Source: Desulfitobacterium_A sp035539115 (lineage in GTDB: Bacteria; Bacillota; Desulfitobacteriia; Desulfitobacteriales; Desulfitobacteriaceae). Taken from it: a stretch of DNA of 64,000 bases. The notes beneath the pieces were generated by a model. It was not told where the DNA came from and did no database searches. It saw nothing but the letters and a program-made list of their open reading frames with translations. Positions 17,304-25,256 of the stretch are shown in pieces. The stretch covers positions 4,498 through 68,497 of the forward strand of contig NZ_DATLJA010000011.1 in NCBI RefSeq assembly GCF_035539115.1. The letters run 5' to 3'. Position numbers and translations under genes: made by a program. The first letter of the stretch is position 1. Every line of letters begins with the position of its first letter.

Positions 17304-17837
17304 TCAGGCGGACACTTTGAGTGTGAATCCTTCATAGATAACTTCTCTGTTTTCTATAGCGATGAGTTCGTCGGTCTTGATGAGCTCGGGAATTCTTTCA
17401 CTATGAAAGACATTGCTGTTCAGCAAAATTTCCGAGACGAATTGCGAGCAAAAGTAGTGGTTTTTCCGTTGTATCAAGGGCTTGTTGAGTAGAATGCCGA
17501 ACAAACCTAAGAAATTATATCTATACTTGTCTTGTTCGCTTTGGAATTTTTCAACTTGTTCTTGTAGTAAAAAAAGCTGCTCCACTGTTACTCGAATTCT
17601 GTATATAAGGCACTCACATTGAGAGTCCTTGTAAACTCCTTCATACAGGTTCTCTACGACAAATCCACCGGAGAAAGGGTTGTCGGGATTGACTCTTCCA
17701 AAGGAATACATTTTGGTAAAACTGTTATCAAAGCTAATGGATGAGTGCGCGTATTTCATTTGCGAAACAGTGCTGATGAGTTTTGAAAGCCAAGTTCCGG
17801 TCTTTGTGAAAACAAGGTAAATATATTTGGAGCTCAT
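17304..17837 (-). CDS. YiiX-like permuted NlpC/P60 cysteine hydrolase
   Basis: A 177-residue soluble protein. MKYAHSSISFD supplies the conserved His after the N-terminal strand, and NHYFCSQFVSEIL supplies the Cys near residue 133. His-before-Cys order is the permuted papain-like arrangement of the YiiX/YebB group of NlpC/P60 enzymes, which act on amide or peptide bonds and some on lipids. There is no signal peptide, so it is probably cytosolic. The ATG at 17837 is preceded by AAGGAG. A 51-codon frame without a start codon lies just upstream and may belong with it. Confidence 0.7.
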   Translation of the reverse strand: MSSKYIYLVFTKTGTWLSKLISTVSQMKYAHSSISFDNSFTKMYSFGRVNPDNPFSGGFVVENLYEGVYKDSQCECLIYRIRVTVEQLFLLQEQVEKFQSEQDKYRYNFLGLFGILLNKPLIQRKNHYFCSQFVSEILLNSNVFHSERIPELIKTDELIAIENREVIYEGFTLKVSA

Positions 17838-17847
17838 ACGAACTTAA

Positions 17848-18003
17848 TCAACTCCTTAAATTAAGCGCCAGGTCATCTTGCAATAGTTCTTTAATGATCT
17901 TTCTTTTCTTCTTTAGCAGTCGAAGTGAGGTTTCGAGTTTTTTTGAATCGTAAGGGTTTCCGTTTACGTTTAGCTGGATGCATCTCGAAGTAAACGTCGC
18001 ATA
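17848..18003 (-). pseudogene. Start-less coding remnant upstream of the YiiX-like gene
   Basis: The minus strand is open for 51 codons, bounded by TGA at 18006-18004 and ending TGA 17850-17848, and has coding-like content (CIQLNVNGNPYDSKKLE, then a strongly helical basic segment LRLLKKKRKIIKELLQ). No ATG, GTG or TTG start is in frame. Its end overlaps the RBS of the downstream gene. It is either the tail of a deleted gene or a chance frame. No family recognised. Confidence 0.3.
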
Positions 18004-18197
18004 TCATCTGTATGAATCATATTACATGTGATATGAAGCGTCAATATAGAAATCAGAGTGCTCGCTATTTGAAATCCCTATTGACTTAGTAATAAGTAGC
18101 ATTAATAAAGTCATTGTCAGAATGTAATAATCAATGTATAATGCAATAGTTATAATATACATCATAATATATTTATACTGAGGGGGAAATGCTACAT

Positions 18198-19310
18198 ATG
18201 ACTCAGAAGAATTTACTTAAATACGAGCAAGTGAACTTAGTAAATAGTTCAAGTACAAATAACGGGGCAAATCGCAATTACGTAATTCTTGGAGTAATGG
18301 CCTTTCTGTTCGTTGCAATCGTTGGGCTATATTACGTTAAATGGAGTCCTTACTATGCGAAGGCATTTTTAGCGGCCAGCAAACACTCGATTGGAGCCTC
18401 GATCGTATCTGGTAATACTGCTGCTCCACCAAGCCCATCATGGGGAACTGCTATGAGTTATATGACGGCCTATTTTAAATCCGTTTGGAAGGCCGTTGTT
18501 TTAGGTTTGCTTTTAGGTTCTTTAGTTCAAGTACTTATCCCACGCAATTGGGTAAGACGCTTTTTTGGTCAAGCAAATTTTCAAAGTACAGCTTTAGCCG
18601 GATTGGCGGCCATTCCTTCGATGATGTGCACATGTTGCGCGGCACCCGTTGCTGTTGGTCTCCGGAAGCGTTCCGCTTCTGCTGGTGCCACAATGGCTTA
18701 CTGGCTTGGTAACCCAGTCTTAAATCCCGCCACAATCATTTTTATGGGCTTTGTTTTATCTTGGAAGTTTGCACTCATACGTATTATTGCTGGACTTTTT
18801 CTCGTTTTAACGGTAAGTTATCTGGCTAATAAAATGGTGAATGAGAAGGAAATTCCAGAGGTCAGTCAATTTGAGCTCGATGAAGAAGATCAAAGCAACG
18901 ACACAGGAAACTTTTTTATACGCTGGATGAAGGCTTTGTGGCCATTAGTTCTGGAAACTATCCCGGCCTATCTAATTGCAGTGTTTATTCTGGGTGCTGT
19001 TAGGGCTTGGTTATTTCCGGCCATTAGCCCTGAATGGGGTAATCGTATTTTAGTGATCATTGGACTGGCGATTACAGGAACCCTCTTTATTATTCCGACA
19101 GCGGCCGAAATCCCGATCGTGCAGACGCTGATGTCCTTTGGTCTCGGAGCAGGACCAGGTGTTGCCTTGATGATGACGTTACCAGCGGTTAGTATTCCTT
19201 CGTTGATTATGGTTAAGCGGGTTTTCCCGGTAAAAGTCTTAATCTTTGTTGCTAGTGCAGTCATGATCGTCGGAATAATATGTGGGTTGTTGGCGGGGTT
19301 AGTAATTTAG
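18198..19310 (+). CDS. ArsP/DUF318-type permease
   Basis: An integral membrane permease of the UPF0718/DUF318 family, which includes the methylarsenite exporter ArsP. About ten membrane segments fall in two halves. The hallmark CTCCAAPVAVGLRKRS lies near residue 150 and is followed by ATMAYWLGNPVLNPAT. The second half has PTAAEIPIVQ and GPGVALMMTLPAVSIPS. Two ATGs compete: 18189 lies only two bases from AGGGGG, so I choose 18198. Substrate is unknown; an organometal or metal(loid) is plausible by family, and an hgcAB operon lies 2.3 kb downstream. Confidence 0.8.
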   Translation: MTQKNLLKYEQVNLVNSSSTNNGANRNYVILGVMAFLFVAIVGLYYVKWSPYYAKAFLAASKHSIGASIVSGNTAAPPSPSWGTAMSYMTAYFKSVWKAVVLGLLLGSLVQVLIPRNWVRRFFGQANFQSTALAGLAAIPSMMCTCCAAPVAVGLRKRSASAGATMAYWLGNPVLNPATIIFMGFVLSWKFALIRIIAGLFLVLTVSYLANKMVNEKEIPEVSQFELDEEDQSNDTGNFFIRWMKALWPLVLETIPAYLIAVFILGAVRAWLFPAISPEWGNRILVIIGLAITGTLFIIPTAAEIPIVQTLMSFGLGAGPGVALMMTLPAVSIPSLIMVKRVFPVKVLIFVASAVMIVGIICGLLAGLVI

Positions 19311-19488
19311 TCTCGCCTGAGATATGTTCCGACATTACCAGATTGACAAGTAAAGGGATTAGCTGCAGCAGGCCTACGATAATGAAAATTGTTGTCAGGT
19401 ACGTGCATTTTTCTTAATTTCCTCTCAAATCCCTATTTACATTGACGTTGCGTAAAGGTGTATAGTTATCCCGTCAGGAGGTGATCAC

Positions 19489-20253
19489 GTGGAATACACG
19501 GTGCAGAAACTAGCTCAGATGGCAGGTGTCAGCGCTCGGACTCTCAGATATTATGATGAGATAGGAATTCTTAAGCCGGCAAGAATTAACTCATCAGGAT
19601 ATCGAATTTATGGTCAAGCCGAGATCGATCGACTGCAACAGATTCTTTTCTATAGGGAGCTGGGTGTGAATCTAGAAAGCATTAAAGATATCGTAACCGC
19701 ACCTTCTTTCGACGGAGCAAAAGCACTGAGAGAACATCGTGAGAAACTTCTTGAAAAAAGAGAGCAATTGGATGTATTGATTTTCAATGTTGATAAAACC
19801 ATTGCGCTAAACGAAGGGAGAATTATCATGACAAATAAAGAAAAGTTTGAAGGCTTTAAGCAAAAGCTCGTGGATGACAATGAAGCAAAGTATGGCAAGG
19901 AAATCCGCGAAAAATACGGTGATGCGACGATTGACAAATCCAATCAAAAAATGAAAGGTATGTCACAAGAACAATATGACGAGGTAACGAAGCTAGCTAC
20001 AGAGGTAATCGAAACCCTCCATGCTGCCTTTAAGACAGGCGATCCAGCAGGAGAACTCGCTCAAAAAACTGCTGATCTCCACCGGCAGTGGCTATGCTAT
20101 TTTTGGGATAACTATTCAAAAAAAGCCCATGCAGGACTTGCTCAGATGTATGTGGATGATCCAAGATTTACCGCATACTATGACGAGAAACAACCGGGTT
20201 CTGCAGAATTTCTAAGAGATGCAGTCTTTATTTACACGGGAATGGAGAAATAG
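19489..20253 (+). CDS. MerR-family regulator with TipAS ligand domain
   Basis: A 254-residue transcriptional activator. The N-terminal HTH (YTVQKLAQMAGVSARTLRYY, then IGILKPARINSSGYRIY) is standard MerR. A coiled-coil dimerisation helix (about 75-115) leads to a C-terminal TipAS antibiotic-recognition domain (WLCYFWDNYSKKAHAGLAQMY, then DPRFTAYYD). GTG 19489 follows AGGAGG. TTGACG at 19442-19447 within an imperfect dyad (GACGTTGCGTAAAGGTG) could be its own MerR-type promoter. Such proteins usually respond to thiopeptide-like drugs. Its target here is not evident. Confidence 0.88.
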   Translation: MEYTVQKLAQMAGVSARTLRYYDEIGILKPARINSSGYRIYGQAEIDRLQQILFYRELGVNLESIKDIVTAPSFDGAKALREHREKLLEKREQLDVLIFNVDKTIALNEGRIIMTNKEKFEGFKQKLVDDNEAKYGKEIREKYGDATIDKSNQKMKGMSQEQYDEVTKLATEVIETLHAAFKTGDPAGELAQKTADLHRQWLCYFWDNYSKKAHAGLAQMYVDDPRFTAYYDEKQPGSAEFLRDAVFIYTGMEK

Positions 20254-20266
20254 GCTGGATGAAACT

Positions 20267-20307
20267 GTAAGCTAAAGGCCACGCGTAATGCGTGGCCTTT
20301 AGCTTAC
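20267..20307 (+). terminator. Perfect 18-bp hairpin terminator
   Basis: Arms 20267-20284 and 20290-20307 are exact reverse complements with loop GTAAT. It lies 13 bases after the MerR gene and probably ends its transcript. There is no T tract directly after the stem. Confidence 0.7.
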
Positions 20308-20413
20308 TACCACTGCCTACCGGGGTCATCTGCCATGCTATTCACGGTGCCGCGTGGATAGGGCACAGAGTAATGACCTAAGGTTGGGTCTCATTCTGCA
20401 TAGCCGTCTGAAG

Positions 20414-20637
20414 TCACACAGGCAAATGGGTTTTGGTATCAATCCATAGATAATAGGGTAAACCGCCTGGGGGATCAATCTCAATACGGGTGGCAGTACG
20501 ACCAGCGATGGAATTTTGCCCGACAATCTTGTGGGGATAGTGTTGGACCCGTGTAGCTTCTTTTTGTAAATCAAAATCCTGGGGATTGAGATACAGGGGG
20601 AGTAAAAGGAGCTCTTTGTTATTCGGTTGTATTCTCC
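20414..20637 (-). pseudogene. RseB/LolA-like (lipoprotein-sorting type) C-terminal remnant
   Basis: About 74 minus-strand codons end at TGA 20416-20414 and read NNKELLLLPLYLNPQDFDL, then IVGQNSIAGRTATRIEID, then GGLPYYLWIDTKTHLPV. The A-G-R-x-A-x-x-I and Y-x-L-W-I-D-x-x-T-x-L-P pattern is that of MucB/RseB and LolA-like beta-sheet proteins in Firmicute sigma-factor regulators. A stop codon and a frame change interrupt it (LQTAMQNETQP continues in another frame), and no N-terminal part remains. Decayed gene. Confidence 0.6.
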
Positions 20638-20684
20638 CTTAAATTAGAATACTAAATCCAGTGCATTAACATAAGAGAAATCAA

Positions 20685-20730
20685 AAAACAGAAGGGATAC
20701 AGTTCAAAATGACTGTGTCCCTTCTGTTTT
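20685..20730. terminator. Hairpin terminator
   Basis: AAAACAGAAGGGATACAGT (20685-20703) pairs with ACTGTGTCCCTTCTGTTTT (20712-20730) with one wobble. A and T runs on each side suit both strands. It follows the minus-strand DUF6951 gene. Confidence 0.8.
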
Positions 20731-20758
20731 ACTGTTGCTTTTCTATAGTTGTTTATTC

Positions 20759-21076
20759 TTAGTCTTTTTCCACCTCTATTTCGACTTTTCGGGGGAGAGC
20801 AAGTTTACCTGCGACTTCAATTCCTTTGATAATACCTAAAGGGACGGGGCAAGCTGGATGCTTACAATATTTCCGCGCCAACTCGAATACAGCGGACTCA
20901 CCTATTACGGCGAAACATTCGCCGTAAGTACTTGCCTCATGAAGTTCCTCCGCCATCGGTTTTAAGTTAGGACACTCTGTTTCCATATTTATCAGGACGT
21001 TTTGCGCGTCTTTAGGACTCACTTTGATCAGCGTATGAAAGCCACAAACGCCAGCATTTACTTTAACTGTCGCCAT
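20759..21076 (-). CDS. Cys-containing small protein, DUF6951-like
   Basis: A 105-residue soluble protein with six Cys, in contexts GVCGFHTLI, ETECPN, GECFAV and KYCKHPACPVPLGI. The arrangement N-A-G-x-C-G-F, a central E-C-P-N, and C-x-H-x-x-C-P-V-P followed by K-x-I-E-V-A-x-x-L-A-L-P fits the DUF6951 family of anaerobes, of unknown function. It may bind a metal or cofactor. It is divergent from arsR-hgcAB across a 229-base AT-rich spacer, so shared control is possible but unproven. Confidence 0.6.
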   Translation of the reverse strand: MATVKVNAGVCGFHTLIKVSPKDAQNVLINMETECPNLKPMAEELHEASTYGECFAVIGESAVFELARKYCKHPACPVPLGIIKGIEVAGKLALPRKVEIEVEKD

Positions 21077-21305
21077 CTTGATTTCTCCTTCACTTAATAA
21101 TATATAGATGTTATAGGCTAGCTAAAATATATACTCTGAAGGGGTAAGAAGCAAGTCGCAAAATTATTTGCTCGAAGTATTAATATAGACGATTCTCTAT
21201 ATAATATTGTATAATATGGATATAGAAATTATTCGATATGATTGAAGTGCATGTCTAGTATTATAATCGATTTTATTGAGAAATTAGAGTGGAGCGATTA
21301 TTTTT

Positions 21306-21602
21306 ATGAACTATACCGACGTTAAATATGTTCAACTATTTAAGAGTCTTGCTGATGAAACACGCCTAAAAATCATAGCAATATTGTCAAATGGGGAAAT
21401 GTGTGCCTGCCAATTGCTTAAGAACTTTAATATTACCCAACCGACCTTGTCCTATCATATGAAGATTTTGTGTGATAGTGCGGTAGTCAACGGACGACGT
21501 GAGGGGGCGTGGATGTATTATAGTATTAATAGCATTACCCTTGCAGATATTTCAGAATTTTTAGCGGAGACCACATCTCAGCAAAAAGAATGGGATACGT
21601 GA
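21306..21602 (+). CDS. ArsR/SmtB-family metal-responsive repressor
   Basis: A 98-residue winged-helix regulator. LADETRLKIIAILSNGEMCAC leads into the DNA-reading helix TQPTLSYHMKIL, and the wing reads GRREGAWMYYSIN. Cys33 and Cys35 in E-M-C-A-C occupy the alpha3 metal-sensing box (ELCVC type) of ArsR repressors that sense thiophilic metals or metalloids. It is first in a likely arsR-hgcA-hgcB operon, with 54 bases to hgcA. The role as repressor of hgcAB in response to arsenic or mercury is inferred from position and these Cys. Confidence 0.88.
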   Translation: MNYTDVKYVQLFKSLADETRLKIIAILSNGEMCACQLLKNFNITQPTLSYHMKILCDSAVVNGRREGAWMYYSINSITLADISEFLAETTSQQKEWDT

Positions 21603-21656
21603 GTTAGATCGAGAGGGCCGATGTGATGTCAGATTGCTGGAAGAGGGGATAGTCAT

Positions 21657-22661
21657 ATGGAAATTACGAATAGAGAAATACAAGTTGCGAAAACATCCAC
21701 GGAATTAACGTTTCAGGATATTTTAGGTGCTTGGAAGGTCCGATGGGGAATTAATAGAATGAATTATAAGGTTGAGCCTGGTCTTTATAGCGTGGGAAAA
21801 CCGGATAGCAACTCCCCAGTGATGGTAAGCGCTAACTATAAACTCAGCTTTGATATGTTAAGGAAAGAATTAAAAGGGTTAAATACCTGGATTCTGGTAC
21901 TGGATACTAAGGGAGTCAATGTTTGGTGCGCTGCAGGTAAGGGCACCTTCGGGACCCAAGAGCTGCTGAACCGAATCGCCATCGTGCAACTTGCAAAGGT
22001 TGTATCGCATAGAACCCTGGTCTTACCCCAATTAGGCGCACCTGGTATAAGTGCTCACGAGGTTACAAAGTACTCAGGTTTTAAAGTAATCTATGGACCG
22101 GTAAAGGCAAAGGATATCCCCTCGTTTATTCATTCAGGAATGAAAGCAACTGAGGACATGCGCACGGTACGGTTTAGTACCTATGATCGACTCGTTTTAA
22201 CTCCTGTTGAATTCGTCGGTACGTTCAAAGTTTCCCTGATGATATTTGGAATCCTTTTTTTATTAAATATTCTTGGAGTTGGACCATTTGGTTTTGTTGA
22301 TTTTTACGCCTACATGGGCGTAGTTATTGTAGGGTGTGTATTAACTCCAGTCTTGTTACCCTGGATTCCTGGGCGCGCTTTCGCTTGGAAGGGTTGGTTA
22401 TTAGGATTGATTTGGGCTATCCTCGTTAATGTACTTAATGGATGGCCTACTGTACCGCAATATAGTATCCTAAGAGCATTGGGGTATTTACTGATCCTAC
22501 CTCCGGTCTCAGCGTACTATGCGATGAATTTTACAGGCGCTTCAACGTATACATCCTTTTCAGGCGTTTTGAAAGAGATGAGAGTCGCTATTCCAGCGAT
22601 GATTATTTCGATATTCTTGGGGGCAGTAATAATTCTGGTGAATAACTTCATCATACTTTAA
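21657..22661 (+). CDS. hgcA: Mercury methyltransferase corrinoid protein HgcA
   Basis: HgcA transfers a methyl group from its corrinoid to Hg(II), making methylmercury. The 334-residue protein has the signature cap-helix motif N-V-W-C-A-A-G-K-G-T-F-G-T at residues 88-100; Cys91 is the lower-axial cobalt ligand. The N-terminal corrinoid domain (1-180) resembles the gamma subunit of CO dehydrogenase corrinoid protein (PGLYSVGKPDSNSPVMVSANY). It is followed by five membrane helices (about 185-330), as the family requires. The ATG at 21657 follows AGAGGGGA. hgcB starts 13 bases after the stop. This is a complete gene. Confidence 0.95.
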   Translation: MEITNREIQVAKTSTELTFQDILGAWKVRWGINRMNYKVEPGLYSVGKPDSNSPVMVSANYKLSFDMLRKELKGLNTWILVLDTKGVNVWCAAGKGTFGTQELLNRIAIVQLAKVVSHRTLVLPQLGAPGISAHEVTKYSGFKVIYGPVKAKDIPSFIHSGMKATEDMRTVRFSTYDRLVLTPVEFVGTFKVSLMIFGILFLLNILGVGPFGFVDFYAYMGVVIVGCVLTPVLLPWIPGRAFAWKGWLLGLIWAILVNVLNGWPTVPQYSILRALGYLLILPPVSAYYAMNFTGASTYTSFSGVLKEMRVAIPAMIISIFLGAVIILVNNFIIL

Positions 22662-22674
22662 GGAGCTGGGAGTT

Positions 22675-22971
22675 ATGAAAAATTACTATTTAAAAAATGT
22701 TGCGACTTTGAAACTTGAGTCCCCAAAATGCACAGGGTGTGGTAAATGTATTGAAGTTTGTCCGCATCAAGTCTTTGTCATGAGGGAGGGAAAGTCAGTC
22801 ATAGTTGAAAAAGACCGTTGCATGGAATGTGGTGCGTGTGTAAAAAATTGTCCGTTTAATGTCTTAGAAGTTAAGCCGGGCGTAGGCTGTGCCTCAGCCA
22901 TTATTATTGGATGGCTGACCGGTACTGAACCAAGCTGCGATTGTTCTGGAAGTAGTGGAGGCTGTTGCTAG
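22675..22971 (+). CDS. hgcB: Mercury methylation ferredoxin HgcB
   Basis: HgcB supplies low-potential electrons to the HgcA corrinoid and is thought to hand over Hg(II). The 98 residues contain two 4Fe-4S motifs (Cys19, 22, 25, 29 and Cys49, 52, 55, 59). The conserved Cys72 follows in PGVGCASAI. The C-terminus has Cys88 and Cys90 and ends in the vicinal pair Cys97-Cys98, the HgcB hallmark. AAGGAG precedes ATG 22675. Directly downstream of hgcA and followed by a terminator. Confidence 0.95.
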   Translation: MKNYYLKNVATLKLESPKCTGCGKCIEVCPHQVFVMREGKSVIVEKDRCMECGACVKNCPFNVLEVKPGVGCASAIIIGWLTGTEPSCDCSGSSGGCC

Positions 22972-22977
22972 TTGTGA

Positions 22978-23030
22978 TAAAAGCGCCACTCGACTCTCAT
23001 TTCAAAAGGGAGTTGAGTGACGCTTTTATT
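22978..23030 (+). terminator. Terminator after hgcB
   Basis: ATAAAAGCGCCACTCGACTCT at 22978 onward (20-base stem with small mismatches) pairs with the GAGTTGAGTG...CGCTTTTAT side ending near 23030. T-rich sequence follows. It separates hgcAB from the convergent TerC gene. Confidence 0.7.
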
Positions 23031-23060
23031 CCACTTAAGGTAAGTCTGGGTTCTCGGAGT

Positions 23061-23729
23061 TTATGACGTTCGCGGTCTTTGTTTTTTATATCTACCAGCG
23101 AATAAGACGCCGACAATGAGGATTAGGGTTAAACTCCACCGAAGAATTAAATTGTCTGCAAAAATAGGCTGTAGAAACGGTTCATCCATTAGCATGGTGG
23201 AGGCAGTATAGGCAATAACACCGGCGCCAATCTCAATCAAAGAGGGAATGCGATCTAAGGCTTTAATAACTAAGGTACTGCCCCAGACAACGATTGGAAT
23301 ACTAATGAATAAGCCGCAAATAACCAAGAGGTAACTTCCATGTGCTGCTCCGGCGACTGCAATAACATTATCTAGACCCATTACCGCATCGGCAACAATA
23401 ATCGTCCGAATAGCGCCCCAGATACTTGTACTAGTGGCAACCTCATTGGATTTCTCTTGCGTAAGAAGTTTATACGCCATTCCCACAAGAAAGATTCCCC
23501 CGACAAGTAAGAGCCCCGGAATCTTAAGGAGCCAAACCGCGACAAGGGTAGTCAACGAACGAATAATAATCGCACCGAGTGTTCCCCAAAAAATTACTTT
23601 TTTCTGATCGTGCTTAGGAAGATTACGGGCGGCTAAGCCGATCACAATTGCATTGTCTCCACCTAATACCAAATCAATCATCACAATAGATAAAAGGGCT
23701 GTTAAGAAACCATGTCCCAAAAAGTCCAT
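23061..23729 (-). CDS. TerC-family membrane protein (YjbE-like)
   Basis: A 222-residue protein with seven membrane segments. Two repeated acidic motifs, IDLVLGGDNAIVIGLAARN and IVADAVMGLDNVIAVAGAA, carry the G-x-D-N residues that are diagnostic of TerC. Members of this family behind yybP-ykoY riboswitches export manganese or load it onto secreted proteins. Here the gene lies directly behind such a riboswitch, so Mn2+-induced expression and Mn2+ export are the likely roles. Confidence 0.88.
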   Translation of the reverse strand: MDFLGHGFLTALLSIVMIDLVLGGDNAIVIGLAARNLPKHDQKKVIFWGTLGAIIIRSLTTLVAVWLLKIPGLLLVGGIFLVGMAYKLLTQEKSNEVATSTSIWGAIRTIIVADAVMGLDNVIAVAGAAHGSYLLVICGLFISIPIVVWGSTLVIKALDRIPSLIEIGAGVIAYTASTMLMDEPFLQPIFADNLILRWSLTLILIVGVLFAGRYKKQRPRTS

Positions 23730-23792
23730 TTTTCATCCTCACTCTCTGATCTTCTAATTGTTGTAGATTAGGGTTAAAACTTAAAAATCAAA

Positions 23793-23918
23793 ATAAAAAA
23801 GACCTTTTACCCCTTATGGGCAAAGGTCTTGCAAACAACATCTCAAGTTGTCAACAAAGCCGGGAACGTTAATTCCGTATTGACGGCTTTGCTGTAACAG
23901 CTACTCCCCTTTGAACAC
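23793..23918 (-). ncRNA. yybP-ykoY manganese riboswitch with terminator, upstream of TerC gene
   Basis: On the minus strand the RNA begins CAAAGGGGAGTAGC, contains GCCGTCAATACGG and CCCGGCTTTGTTGAC, and closes with GCAAGACCTTTGCCC. These are the conserved loops and closing stem of the Mn2+-sensing yybP-ykoY class. The 3' closing strand also forms a terminator with GGGTAAAAGGTCTTTTTT (23795-23830), so the switch probably works by Mn2+-relieved termination. The regulated TerC gene starts at 23729. Confidence 0.92.
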
Positions 23919-24099
23919 TACTCTTTTATTATAAAGCATAATTTACTATTGGGTCAAGACTTTTTCTCTTATCTCAGTAGAGAAATCCATGATGCTCTTG
24001 AATTGACTTCTCTAGATTACTAAAATGAGTGTAGAACAATGAAGAAAAATGATAGGTAGGCAAATATTCTAAATTAGAGATGAACAAAGGAGATTTGTG

Positions 24100-25248
24100 A
24101 TGCATGTTTTAATTGCAGTCGATTCCTTTAAAGGAAGCTTATCCAGCCAAAAGGCCGGTGAGGCAATTACGAAGGGGCTTCATAAGGTATTCCCCGAGGC
24201 GACGTCCTATATCTTGCCGATGGCTGACGGTGGAGAAGGGACAGTCGAAGCACTGGTCCAAGCAAGGCAAGGGAGAATTTTAAAAACAAGGGTGACCTCT
24301 CCATTGGGAGAGTCAATCGAGGGCTTTCTGGGGGAATTACCTCATGGCGTAGTTGTCTTAGAAATGGCAGCAGCTTCAGGTTTGCCCCTTGTTCCACTGG
24401 AGAAACGGAATCCCCTTGTCACAACGACTAAGGGAACCGGAGAATTGATAACGAAGGCCATGGATCTTGGAGCACGTGATATTATTCTGGGAATTGGCGG
24501 GAGTGCAACGAACGATGGTGGGGCCGGAATGGCTCAAGCGCTCGGCGTAAAACTTCTGGACGAGAAGGGTAAAGAGCTAAAACCTGGAGGTGGAGATTTA
24601 GGCCGACTGGCAAGAATTGATCTCGCTCAGATTGATCCTCGGTTGAAAAGCACGAAGATCACGGTGATGTGTGATGTGGACAACCCTTTATGCGGTCCGC
24701 AGGGTGCGTCTGCGGTCTTTGGCCCGCAAAAAGGAGCAACTCCTGAAATGGTTCAAAGCCTTGATCGAAATTTAGAGCACTATGCTCAGATGATTAAAGA
24801 ACAGCTGGGATTCGATCTCAAGAATGTCCCAGGTGCTGGTGCGGCCGGAGGTTTAGGAGCAGGTCTACTGGCTTTTACAGGAGCAGAATTAAAGACCGGG
24901 GTAGAGACAATTTTAGATACGGTTAAGTTTGATCAAATGCTGGAAGGAGCGGATCTCGTTGTCACAGGGGAAGGCCGAATTGATAATCAATCGCTCTATG
25001 GAAAAGTACCGATGGGGGTAGCCAAAAGAGCGCTCAAGCATGCTAAGCCGGTGCTTGCCATCGTCGGGTCGATCGGTCCTGGGGCAGAGGCCCTCTATGA
25101 TCAAGGTCTCAGTTCGATTGTGAGTATTGTCAATGGTCCAATGACACTGGAAAAATCGATGGAAGAGGCGTACGAATTGACGATCGAGGCAACGGAAAGA
25201 ACGTTCCGGGTCTTGCAAATGGGACAACAAATTAGGGGACAAAATTAA
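24100..25248 (+). CDS. garK: Glycerate kinase (GarK/GlxK family)
   Basis: This enzyme phosphorylates D-glycerate, normally to 2-phosphoglycerate in this family. The 382 residues show ADSFKGSLSS-type N-terminus (VDSFKGSLSSQKAG), PMADGGEGT, GIGGSATNDGGAGMAQALG, and VTGEGRIDNQSLYGK, all glycerate-kinase-1 motifs. ATG 24100 is chosen, 7 bases after AAAGGAG; GTG 24097 is also in frame. It stands alone with no glycolate or glucarate genes nearby; the next frame is a broken NorB-like gene that starts within ten bases. Confidence 0.93.
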   Translation: MHVLIAVDSFKGSLSSQKAGEAITKGLHKVFPEATSYILPMADGGEGTVEALVQARQGRILKTRVTSPLGESIEGFLGELPHGVVVLEMAAASGLPLVPLEKRNPLVTTTKGTGELITKAMDLGARDIILGIGGSATNDGGAGMAQALGVKLLDEKGKELKPGGGDLGRLARIDLAQIDPRLKSTKITVMCDVDNPLCGPQGASAVFGPQKGATPEMVQSLDRNLEHYAQMIKEQLGFDLKNVPGAGAAGGLGAGLLAFTGAELKTGVETILDTVKFDQMLEGADLVVTGEGRIDNQSLYGKVPMGVAKRALKHAKPVLAIVGSIGPGAEALYDQGLSSIVSIVNGPMTLEKSMEEAYELTIEATERTFRVLQMGQQIRGQN

Positions 25249-25256
25249 GACGGCCT

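Noticed and set aside
19441..19490. A definite MerR operator with 19-bp promoter spacing
   Set aside because: A TTGACG and a partial dyad exist, but no good -10 at the right distance; kept only as a note in the gene entry.
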